DNA of 7,273 nucleotides from Pseudomonadota bacterium (lineage in GTDB: Bacteria; Pseudomonadota; Gammaproteobacteria; Steroidobacterales; Steroidobacteraceae): the NCBI GenBank assembly GCA_947454665.1, contig CANGMU010000114.1:1-7273 (forward strand). Direction: 5' to 3'. Below the pieces are notes generated by a model that saw nothing but the letters and a program-made list of their open reading frames with translations, ran no database searches and was not told where the DNA came from. Below are positions 1-6,139 of this stretch, in pieces. The translations under genes and the position numbers were made by a program. The first letter of the stretch is position 1; each line of letters begins with the position of its first letter.

Positions 1-952
1 GGAGGCTCGTGCCGACATAGACCGTATCGGCCGTGAAGGTCTTCGAGGCAACGTCGAAAACACCACTCGCCAGCGTGACGGTATCCGCCGCGACCGCAGC
101 GAGGGCCGTAAGGCCGGCCGAACCAGTCGAGGACGCGCCGTTGATCTGGAAGACCGTCGTCGACGTGGTCTTCACGGTCATGTCGCCATGCGAACCCGAA
201 CGCTTGAAGAAGGGACGGACCTTGATCATGTAGCTCGATGCGGCGCTATCGACGCTGACAAGACCGCCGCGCAGGCTCAGCGACTTCGTCGCGTCCGGCA
301 CGATGCTCGCGGCAAGCGTCGGGTTCACCGTCACCGTCACGGCGCTGGCGGCCGTGCTGCCAGTGATGTTCGCCGCGGTCGGCGAGAGCGTGTTCGACAG
401 CGACAGCGTGAAGTCCAGGGCCAGGTGCGAGACCGTGCCCTTGTTCACGACCAGCGGCTGGCCGGCCGGCAGCGTGAGCGCCATCGTGATCGGCGTCGAG
501 CCGATGGCCGGCGTGCCCGAGGCAGAGCCGTTCAGGAGGTTCGCGGTCGGCACCGTGATGCTGCCGCCTGCGCCGTTGTCCAGGATGACCGAGGCACTGC
601 TGTAGTCGAGCGTGATCGAGGCGGCGGTATAAGTGCCTGCCGGCACCTGGGCCGCGCTGACGATTTCAGACAGGTTCACCAGCTGGGCGAAGTCGACCTG
701 CGTCGAGGCAGGCAGGGTTTCGACGGCCGTGCCATCGGCTTTCTTCAGCTGGATGGACGTGACGTTGACGACGTAGTGCTGGAAGTCACCGGCCGCGTCG
801 GTCAGCGACACGACAGCGGTGCCGGTCGAGGCGGCCTGCACGGTACCGCCGCTCGTGCCGGAGGCACCGGACGTCGACCCGCCGCCACCGCAGGCGGCCA
901 ACGCCGCGAGGGACAGCCCAAGCAGGGCGTTACGCATCTTGGACTTGGACAT
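1..952 (-). CDS. DUF4382-type lipoprotein (5' part, C-terminus cut by window edge)
   Basis: The frame is open from an ATG at 952-950 to the left edge, giving 317 codons with no stop. The start is set by an AAGGAG Shine-Dalgarno (958-963 on the plus strand) five bases upstream; a second ATG at codon 6 has no comparable site. The N-terminus is a lipoprotein signal: Lys/Arg-rich residues 1-7, a hydrophobic stretch, then lipobox Leu18-Ala-Ala-Cys21. Gly at +2 favours outer-membrane sorting. A Gly/Ser/Thr-rich linker (about 22-43) leads to a region starting near GTAVVSLTDAAGDF (44-57), followed by VVNVTSIQLKKADG, then a valine-, threonine- and serine-rich beta-type sequence. I recognise this as DUF4382, a carbohydrate-binding-like fold of unknown function. 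A second beta-rich segment after about residue 225 resembles DUF5666-like repeats, but that is weaker. It is divergent from the riboswitch-controlled receptor. Its substrate or partner is unknown, and the family call is from memory of motif style. Confidence 0.85.
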   Translation of the reverse strand, partial: MSKSKMRNALLGLSLAALAACGGGGSTSGASGTSGGTVQAASTGTAVVSLTDAAGDFQHYVVNVTSIQLKKADGTAVETLPASTQVDFAQLVNLSEIVSAAQVPAGTYTAASITLDYSSASVILDNGAGGSITVPTANLLNGSASGTPAIGSTPITMALTLPAGQPLVVNKGTVSHLALDFTLSLSNTLSPTAANITGSTAASAVTVTVNPTLAASIVPDATKSLSLRGGLVSVDSAASSYMIKVRPFFKRSGSHGDMTVKTTSTTVFQINGASSTGSAGLTALAAVAADTVTLASGVFDVASKTFTADTVYVGTSL

Positions 953-1083
953 GGATGCTCCTTCGTGAACCAGACTCGATGAACGGATGATGCCGCGTGC
1001 GGTTGACAGTGGGAATGTCCGGAATCGGCGACAGTTCTCAGTTCCGACACGTCGCGTTCCCGTCGGCGCCCCAAGCCGTCGGG

Positions 1084-1113
1084 TTGACCCCGGCGTCGGT
1101 GGTCCAGTAGCGT
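1084..1113 (+). promoter_or_regulatory. Candidate sigma70-type promoter of the B12 riboswitch-btuB transcript
   Basis: TTGACC (1084-1089) matches the -35 consensus at five of six bases and is followed, 18 bases later, by TAGCGT (1108-1113), a poor -10. Transcription would begin near 1119-1121, immediately before the first base of riboswitch helix P1 (1122). That positional agreement is the main support; the -10 match alone would not be convincing. A better-looking TTGACA at 1003-1008 has no -10 at the right spacing. Confidence 0.35.
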
Positions 1114-1121
1114 TCGCGCCA

Positions 1122-1289
1122 GGTACGAGGTTCCCGCAAGGGATTCAAAGGGAACGCGGTGCAAGACCGCGGCTGCCCCCGCAACTGTGACCGGCGAGCG
1201 ATCCGTCCAGTACGCCACTGGGCCTGCAAGGGCCTGGGAAGGCGGACGGAGCGCGCATGAGCCGGCAGCCAGGAAACCTGCCCCGTACC
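1122..1289 (+). promoter_or_regulatory. Cobalamin (adenosylcobalamin-type) riboswitch aptamer
   Basis: The class II B12 riboswitch core is present in order. AAAGGGAA (1147-1154) is followed by a perfect hairpin, CGCGGT (1155-1160) with ACCGCG (1166-1171), then GCCCCCGCAACTGTGACC (1174-1191). GCCACTG (1214-1220) precedes TGGGAAGGC (1235-1243), and the B12 box GCCAGGAAACCTGCC lies at 1268-1282. Closing helices can be paired by eye: P1 GGTACG (1122-1127) with CGTACC (1284-1289), P2 AGGTT (1128-1132) with AACCT (1275-1279), and a peripheral stem TCCGTCC (1202-1208) with GGACGGA (1244-1250). The element lies in the leader of a BtuB-like receptor, the standard context for this RNA, where B12 binding lowers expression. 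I could not assign the kissing-loop partner with confidence. Confidence 0.97.
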
Positions 1290-1295
1290 GTCGTC

Positions 1296-1333
1296 CTGCT
1301 ACCGGTCGGGGTGTACCGGAGGCTGCGGTTTTT
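1296..1333 (+). terminator. Terminator-like hairpin of the riboswitch expression platform
   Basis: Downstream of the aptamer, CCGGT (1302-1306) pairs with ACCGG (1315-1319) across an eight-base G-rich loop. The stem extends imperfectly outward: T1300-G1321, C1299-G1322, G1298-C1323 and C1296-G1325, with mismatches at 1301/1320 and 1297/1324. Three bases later comes a run of five T (1329-1333). An outermost CCG (1288-1290) with CGG (1326-1328) would bring the stem up to the T run, but it competes with the last bases of P1. The hairpin may equally be the P13 element that docks onto the aptamer. The short T tract and imperfect stem make intrinsic termination possible rather than established. Confidence 0.4.
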
Positions 1334-1380
1334 CCGTGGTGGCGACAGGGAACGTGTCGTCAATTCGAATCGGAGAACCG
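1326..1380 (+). promoter_or_regulatory. Candidate Shine-Dalgarno-sequestering helix of btuB
   Basis: CGGTTTTTCCG (1326-1336) can pair with CGGAGAACCG (1371-1380), which holds the btuB ribosome binding site GGAG (1372-1375), six bases from the ATG at 1382. The pairing is five Watson-Crick pairs (1326-1330 with 1376-1380), a U-G pair (1331-1375), one bulged U, and four more pairs (1333-1336 with 1371-1374). Inside the loop, CGACA (1343-1347) pairs with TGTCG (1355-1359). The same CGG(T)5 segment belongs to the terminator-like hairpin tail, and TCCG (1333-1336) could instead pair with CGGA (1317-1320), freeing the site. This suggests translational OFF control by B12; which structure wins is not decidable by eye. 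Confidence 0.45.
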
Positions 1381-1381
1381 T

Positions 1382-3331
1382 ATGCGCAGCATCCGCGCCG
1401 GCGCGGCTTTGCCCGCACTTGTTTCGCTTTCCTCGCTCACCCTCCTTGCGCAAACTGCGCTGGCCAACGATGGCGACGAGGGCCTGGAAGCCGTCGTCGT
1501 GACGGCCACGCGCACGGCTCAGCCGCGTCGACTGACCGGCGAATCCGTCACCGTGCTGACTGCCGCGGACCTCAGCCTCGCGCAGGCGACCGGCCTCGAC
1601 GATGTGTTGCGGCAGACGCCCGGGCTGACGATCGTGCGCAACGGCGGCACCGGCCAGCCTGCTGCGATAGGCCTGCGCGGCGCGCTGGCGGGCCAGACGG
1701 TGCTGCTGATCGACGGGATCCGGCTCAACGATCCTGGCAGCCCGGACGGCGCCGTGCTGCTGTCGGACGTGCTGGCCGACCGGCTGGATCGTGTCGAAGT
1801 GCTGCGCGGTCCGCAGAGCACGCTGTACGGCAGCGATGCGATGGGTGGCGTGGTGAACCTGATGACCGCGCGCGGTGGCGCCTCGGCCTTCGGCCCTTCC
1901 GCCCTCGTCGAGGCCGGCTCGCTCGGCCACTGGCATGCGACGCTGGCTGCCCGCGGCACGACGGGTGCGCTGTCCTATGGCGTCACGCTGGGCGCACTGC
2001 GCACGAACAGTATCTCCGCCGCCGACGCGCGCGATGGCAACCGAGAGCGCGATGGCTATCGCCACGATGGCGCCACGGTGAACCTGCGCTGGCAGGCCAG
2101 CGACACACTCTCCTTCGATGCACGCGGCTATGCGACCGATTCGAAAGTCGGCTTCGATGGCTATCCGCCGCCGGACTACCGCTTCCAGGATTCGGCCGAC
2201 CACGGCGAGAACCAACTGTTCGCGGGCCATGTCGGTGCGAACCTGTCGCTGCTGGATGGCCGACTGCGGCAGCGCCTGTCGCTGCTGCGCTCGTCGAGCG
2301 ATCGCCGCCTGGTCGATCCGACGCAGCAGGTTGCGGCCACCTTCATCGGCCAGGGCCATGCCGAGCGCATTGAATATCAGGGCAGCTACGACTTCACGCC
2401 GGACGAGCAACTGGTGTTCGGCGCGGAAAGCCAGCGCAGCGCGATACGCGCCCTGAATCCCAGCGATTGGGATCCGACGCCGCAGGCAACGCGGGGCGAT
2501 GCGCGCATCACCGGCTATTTCCTGCAGGCGCAGACGACGCTGGCCCGGCAGCTGACGCTGACTGGTGGACTGCGACGCGACGAGAACGCTGCCTTCGGCA
2601 CGCATGATTCCGTGAAGCTCGCCGCCGCGTGGCGACTGCCGGCAACGGGCACCGTGCTGCATGCGAACTATGGTGATGGCTTCAAGGCGCCGAGCCTGTA
2701 CGAGCTGTATTCGGAGTATTCGAATCCGACACGCTCGCTGTCTCCGGAGTCGGCCCGCGGCTGGGAAGCCGGCATCGAACAGCCGATCGGCGACATTGGC
2801 CAGGTCGGGCTCACGGGCTTCGAGCGCCGCACGCGCGACCAGATCGACTTCTTCGACTGCTATGGCCTGCAGACCGTCGCCTGCACGACGCGTCCCTATG
2901 GCTATTACGAGAACCTCGCGCGGTCACGCTCACGCGGACTGGAATTCGAATTCCTGCTGAAGCTGCCTGCCACGTTGTCACTGGGCGGCAATGCCACGCT
3001 GCTTGCAGCGCGCGATGAGATCACGGGCGGGGACCTGCCGCGCCGACCGCGGCATACCGCGAACCTGAACGTGAGTGCGCAACCCTTGCGCGGCGTGGAA
3101 GTGGGTGCGAGCTGGCATTACACCGGCCCTCGCCTGGACAGCGCCTGGGCGATGAAGCCGATGCCGGGATTCAGCCTGGTGGACCTGCGCGGCAGCTGGC
3201 AGCTGACGGATTCGGTGACGCTGGTCGCGCGGATCGAAAATGCCCTGGACCTGCGGTATTCGCCGGTCCAGGGCTATGGGGCCCTGCCACGCACCGGAAC
3301 CCTGGGCTTGCGCTGGGTTCCGGCCCGCTGA
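1382..3331 (+). CDS. btuB: BtuB-like TonB-dependent outer membrane receptor (vitamin B12 uptake)
   Basis: 649 aa, starting at the ATG at 1382 with GGAG six bases upstream; the frame is open further upstream but that stretch is riboswitch RNA. A signal peptide ends at about Ala28 (TALA|ND). A TonB box lies at residues 37-43 (AVVVTAT). The plug domain spans about 46-163 and ends in the family signature GPQSTLYGSDAMGGVVNLMT (143-162). The rest is aromatic and glycine-rich alternating sequence typical of the 22-strand barrel, with C-terminal strand TGTLGLRW and short tail VPAR. Length is close to E. coli BtuB (about 600 aa). The receptor should bind corrinoids at the cell surface and pass them to the periplasm using TonB-ExbBD energy. 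Substrate assignment rests on the cobalamin riboswitch in its leader; plug and barrel sequence alone would also fit other small-ligand receptors. No btuCDF or cobalamin gene is visible next to it; the gene ends facing an oppositely oriented dehydrogenase. Confidence 0.93.
   Translation: MRSIRAGAALPALVSLSSLTLLAQTALANDGDEGLEAVVVTATRTAQPRRLTGESVTVLTAADLSLAQATGLDDVLRQTPGLTIVRNGGTGQPAAIGLRGALAGQTVLLIDGIRLNDPGSPDGAVLLSDVLADRLDRVEVLRGPQSTLYGSDAMGGVVNLMTARGGASAFGPSALVEAGSLGHWHATLAARGTTGALSYGVTLGALRTNSISAADARDGNRERDGYRHDGATVNLRWQASDTLSFDARGYATDSKVGFDGYPPPDYRFQDSADHGENQLFAGHVGANLSLLDGRLRQRLSLLRSSSDRRLVDPTQQVAATFIGQGHAERIEYQGSYDFTPDEQLVFGAESQRSAIRALNPSDWDPTPQATRGDARITGYFLQAQTTLARQLTLTGGLRRDENAAFGTHDSVKLAAAWRLPATGTVLHANYGDGFKAPSLYELYSEYSNPTRSLSPESARGWEAGIEQPIGDIGQVGLTGFERRTRDQIDFFDCYGLQTVACTTRPYGYYENLARSRSRGLEFEFLLKLPATLSLGGNATLLAARDEITGGDLPRRPRHTANLNVSAQPLRGVEVGASWHYTGPRLDSAWAMKPMPGFSLVDLRGSWQLTDSVTLVARIENALDLRYSPVQGYGALPRTGTLGLRWVPAR
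3294..3323. terminator. Inverted repeat at the convergent gene ends, possible shared 3'-end hairpin
   Basis: CCGGAACCC (3294-3302) and GGGTTCCGG (3315-3323) form a perfect 9-bp stem with a 12-base loop. It lies inside the last 40 bases of the receptor gene, 8 bases before its stop, and 19 bases past the stop of the convergent dehydrogenase gene. A second smaller stem, CAGGGC (3269-3274) with GCCCTG (3281-3286), lies just upstream. The stop codons are only 10 bp apart, so any transcript end must lie within coding sequence. Neither strand shows a T run after the stem, so factor-independent termination is not supported; RNA 3'-end stabilisation or chance in GC-rich DNA are alternatives. Confidence 0.3.
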
Positions 3332-3341
3332 CAGGCGCGCC

Positions 3342-5057
3342 TTACTTGCCGCTGTAGGAAATGCGGTAGATGAGGTTGGCACCGTCATCGCTGAGGAGCA
3401 TCGAGCCGTCCTTCGCGATGACGTTGCTGACCGGGCGACCCCAGGCATCGCCGTCGTTGACGATGAAGCCCGTGAGGAAGTCCTCGTACTCACCCGTCGG
3501 CACGCCATCCTTCATCAGCACGCGCACGATCTTGTGGCCCGTGCGGAAGGCGCGGTTCCAGGAGCCGTGCAGCACGGCGAAGCCATCGCCCTGATACTGC
3601 TTCGGGAACACCGAGGCACCGCTGATGGCCGTGTAGAACTGCAGCGCCACCGACGCCGAGTGCGCCTGGTAAGGCACATCCGGCAGCACGGCCTTGCCCT
3701 TGAGATCCGGCCGCTCACCCTTGTGCCGCGGGTCCTCGTTGCTGCCCATGAAGTACCAGGGCCAGCCATAGAACTGCCCCGCCTTCACGCGCGTGGAATA
3801 GTCCGGCACGAGATCGTCGCCGAGCAGGTCGCGCTCGTTCGTCGTGCACCAGACATCGCCCTTGGCCGGCTGCACGGTCAGCGCCACGCAGTTGCGGATG
3901 CCCGTGGCCAGCAGCTTCGGCTTGCCCGGCTTGGCCGCATCGAACATGAGCACGGCGGCACGGTTCGTCTCGCTGCCCCACGCGGCGCCCAACATCGTGT
4001 CCTTCTCGAAGGACTGCGCTTCGGCAACCGTCTTCTGCGGGATCTGCTCGGCGACGTTCGATTCCGAACCGACCGACACATAGAGCGTCTTGCCGTCGAG
4101 CGAGAACGCGAGGTCACGCGTGTAGTGGCCACTGGCCTTGCTCGGGTACAGCTCGGCGATCACCACCTCGGGCACGCCCGCGGCCACGGTCGCACCGGGC
4201 GTGTAGGCATAGCGCACGACGCGGTTCATTTCCGCCACGTACAGCCACTTCGGATTGGCAGCCGGCTGGAAGGCCATGCCGAACGGCAGGTTCAGGCCCT
4301 GCGCAAAGGTGAAGGTCTTCTCGACCTTCGAGCCATCGGCCGAGGGCCGCAGCACGGTGATCTTGTTCGCCGTCGTCTGCGCGAGGAACACATCGCCGTT
4401 CGGAGCGATGCGCATGTTGCGCGCGCCGGCGAGGTCCTTGGCGAACAGCTCGACCTTGAAGCCCGCGGGGACTTTCAGTTCCGCACCCGCCGGTTTGTCG
4501 ACGAGCTTGGGGAATTTCGCGCTCGACGGCGTATCGAAGGGCGCCGGCAGCTTCGCCAGGTCGATCCTGTGCTTGCGGCCCGGGGCATCCTTCTTCCAGT
4601 CCTGCTCACCCTTCGGCGGCGGCGCATTCGGATCCTGCGGCGGCGGCACGAAACCGCCACGCGCCGGCACGTCCTTGAAGCTGCCGTCGTTCAAGGCCTG
4701 GAAGTACGCGATCACATTCGCACGGTCCGTCGCATCGGCGATGGGAATGACCATCGCGGAACCGGGGACGACCTGCGTCGGGGCCGCGAGGAAGCGATCC
4801 AGCGTCGCCGCATCCCAGCTGAGCTTGGAGGCCTTTAGGGGCTTGGAATAGCTGAAGCCTTCGCTCGCTGCGGCCTTGCGACCGATCAGGCGATGCAGCG
4901 AGGGGCCCTGCGCACCACCACCATCGTTCGGCGCGGCGCTGTGGCACAGCGCGCACTGTGCCTGGAACACGGCCTTGCCGGCGGGCGCATCGGCAGCCAG
5001 GGCGGGGCCCGCGAGGACTGCCGCGGCCGCGGCAGCCAGGGAAAGGGGAATTCGCAT
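3342..5057 (-). CDS. Cytochrome c - sorbosone/glucose dehydrogenase (PQQ-type propeller) fusion
   Basis: 571 aa, secreted. A signal peptide ends at about Ala21 (PALA|AD). Residues about 24-122 form a class I cytochrome c: haem motif CALCH (35-39) and likely distal ligand Met102 in PGSAMVIP. A Pro-rich linker (about 134-160) joins a COG2133-type glucose/sorbosone dehydrogenase propeller (about 190-571). His311 in SGHYTRDLAFSLDGK and Arg388-Asn389 in TGIRNCVAL align in context with the catalytic His and PQQ-contacting Arg-Asn of soluble quinoprotein glucose dehydrogenase. HGSWNR (497-502) and GRPVSN (540-545) are typical of the family. Likely role: periplasmic oxidation of a sugar or aldehyde using PQQ, with electrons passed internally to the haem and on to the respiratory chain. 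The substrate cannot be read from sequence. The start is fixed by the signal peptide; the AAGGA site is rather far (about 11 bases). The gene converges on btuB and diverges from the reductase-dehydrogenase pair. Confidence 0.9.
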   Translation of the reverse strand: MRIPLSLAAAAAAVLAGPALAADAPAGKAVFQAQCALCHSAAPNDGGGAQGPSLHRLIGRKAAASEGFSYSKPLKASKLSWDAATLDRFLAAPTQVVPGSAMVIPIADATDRANVIAYFQALNDGSFKDVPARGGFVPPPQDPNAPPPKGEQDWKKDAPGRKHRIDLAKLPAPFDTPSSAKFPKLVDKPAGAELKVPAGFKVELFAKDLAGARNMRIAPNGDVFLAQTTANKITVLRPSADGSKVEKTFTFAQGLNLPFGMAFQPAANPKWLYVAEMNRVVRYAYTPGATVAAGVPEVVIAELYPSKASGHYTRDLAFSLDGKTLYVSVGSESNVAEQIPQKTVAEAQSFEKDTMLGAAWGSETNRAAVLMFDAAKPGKPKLLATGIRNCVALTVQPAKGDVWCTTNERDLLGDDLVPDYSTRVKAGQFYGWPWYFMGSNEDPRHKGERPDLKGKAVLPDVPYQAHSASVALQFYTAISGASVFPKQYQGDGFAVLHGSWNRAFRTGHKIVRVLMKDGVPTGEYEDFLTGFIVNDGDAWGRPVSNVIAKDGSMLLSDDGANLIYRISYSGK

Positions 5058-5152
5058 GGATCGTGTCGTCCTTGTGTCTGTCGGCTGGAGCCTTTTATAG
5101 CACCGTCGCAGTATCCTCCCTCGGGCAGAACACCACTAGGCCGGGGGATTCC
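5058..5152. promoter_or_regulatory. Divergent intergenic region between the cytochrome-dehydrogenase fusion and the quinone reductase gene
   Basis: These 95 bp must hold starts for both directions. On the minus strand TATAAA (5099-5094) could be a -10 for the fusion gene, but no -35 is found at 16-18 bases. On the plus strand no convincing pair is seen. GGGGGA (5143-5148), four bases before the ATG at 5153, is the likely but imperfect ribosome site of the reductase. No clear operator palindrome was found. Confidence 0.25.
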
Positions 5153-6139
5153 ATGACGCTCGTCGTCCGCATGCATCAACAGGGGGGGCCCGACGTGCTC
5201 ACCCTCGAAGACCTGACGCTGCCCGCACCCGCCGCCGGCGAGGTGAAGGTCCGCATCGAAGCCATCGGCCTCAACCGCTCCGAAGCGCTGTTCCGCTCGG
5301 GCCGCTATCCCATCAAACCGCCCCTGCCCTGCTTCGTCGGCTATGAAGCCGCCGGCGTGGTCGAGGCCGTGGGCCCCGGCGTCAGCGGTTTTGCGGCAGG
5401 CGACCGCGTGTGCGTGCTGCCTAACTTCCGGCTCGGCGATTACGGCGTGTACGGCGAACAGGCGATCGTGCCGGCCAGCAGCCTGATCGCCACGCCGCCG
5501 GGCCTTTCTCCCGAACAGGCTGCCGCCGTATGGATGCAGTACTTCACCGCCTGGGCGATCGTCGAGGCGGGCAAGGCCGGCGTCGGGGACGCCGTACTGA
5601 TTCCCGCAGCCTCCAGCAGTGTCGGCCTCGCGGCAATCCAGATCGCCAACTGGGTGGGCGCGACACCGATCGCGCTGACGCGCAGCAGCGCGAAGGCCGA
5701 TGCACTGCGCGCCCAGGGCGCGCGGCACGTGATCGCCACGACGGAAGTCGACCTCGCCGCGGAAGTGAAGCGGATCACCGGCGGTCGTGGCGCACAGGTC
5801 GCTTTTGATCCGGTGGGCGGCCCTTATGTCGGAACGCTGGCCGATGCGATGGGCGATGACGGCACGATCATCATCTATGGTTCGCTGAGCGGCGAGGCGA
5901 CGCCCTACCCACACTGGCCTGCGGCGATGAAGTCACTGAGCCTGCGCGGCTGGGTCGCGTCCTACATCTGGAGCCACCCGCAGCGTTTTGAACGGGTGAG
6001 CCGGCTGATCCGCCAGGGCCTGGCGGAAGGCCACCTGAACCCCGTGATCGCAAAGACCTTCCCGCTGCGCGAGATCGCCGCCGCCCATGCTTATCTTGAA
6101 TCCAATGCCCAGGTCGGCAAGGTCGTGGTGTCCGTATGA
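5153..6139 (+). CDS. Zinc-free medium-chain reductase, NAD(P)H:quinone oxidoreductase-like
   Basis: 328 aa, the usual length for this family. The ATG at 5153 is chosen because the MDR fold begins directly after it (VVRMHQQGGPDVLTLEDL) and the upstream open frame is unlike any protein. The GroES-like N-terminal domain (about 1-120) has GLNRSEALFRSGRYP (39-53) and VGYEAAGVVEAVGPG (62-76), with no catalytic zinc cysteine or structural four-Cys zinc loop, as in quinone oxidoreductases. The Rossmann domain carries AASSSVGLAAIQIA (152-165), a serine-rich version of the usual glycine-rich nucleotide motif, then FDPVGGP (218-224). The C-terminus ends in the family-typical HAYLESNAQVGKVVV. It should be cytosolic, reducing quinones, enones or reactive carbonyls with NAD(P)H; cofactor preference and substrate are not readable. 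Its stop overlaps the next gene's start (ATGA), so the two are probably co-translated. Confidence 0.9.
   Translation: MTLVVRMHQQGGPDVLTLEDLTLPAPAAGEVKVRIEAIGLNRSEALFRSGRYPIKPPLPCFVGYEAAGVVEAVGPGVSGFAAGDRVCVLPNFRLGDYGVYGEQAIVPASSLIATPPGLSPEQAAAVWMQYFTAWAIVEAGKAGVGDAVLIPAASSSVGLAAIQIANWVGATPIALTRSSAKADALRAQGARHVIATTEVDLAAEVKRITGGRGAQVAFDPVGGPYVGTLADAMGDDGTIIIYGSLSGEATPYPHWPAAMKSLSLRGWVASYIWSHPQRFERVSRLIRQGLAEGHLNPVIAKTFPLREIAAAHAYLESNAQVGKVVVSV

Noticed and set aside
188..982. Plus-strand open frame (264 codons) over the lipoprotein gene
   Set aside because: The product is low-complexity and arginine-rich, while the opposite strand has a ribosome site, lipobox and DUF4382-like sequence.
1003..1008. 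Perfect TTGACA -35 hexamer in the intergenic region
   Set aside because: No -10-like hexamer lies 16-19 bases downstream on the plus strand, so it is probably chance; the 1084-1113 pair fits the riboswitch start better.
1145..2662. Long minus-strand open frame (505 codons) opposite btuB
   Set aside because: It is Arg/Ala/Gln-rich shadow sequence antisense to a clear TonB receptor and covers the riboswitch; long antisense frames are expected in high-GC genes.
2671..2760. Possible frameshift or domain break within the btuB barrel
   Set aside because: The frame is continuous from plug to final strand, and the sequence (NYGDGFKAPSLYELYSEY) is a normal conserved TonB-receptor barrel motif.
3240..4838. 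Long plus-strand open frame (532 codons) opposite the cytochrome-dehydrogenase gene
   Set aside because: The minus-strand frame has a signal peptide, haem motif and propeller motifs; the plus-strand product is Arg/His-rich with no recognisable domain.
5182..5188. Run of seven G near the start of the quinone reductase gene, a possible frameshift or phase-variation site
   Set aside because: The frame on both sides matches the expected MDR N-terminus without a shift, and a single G7 run in high-GC DNA is not enough to infer phase variation.
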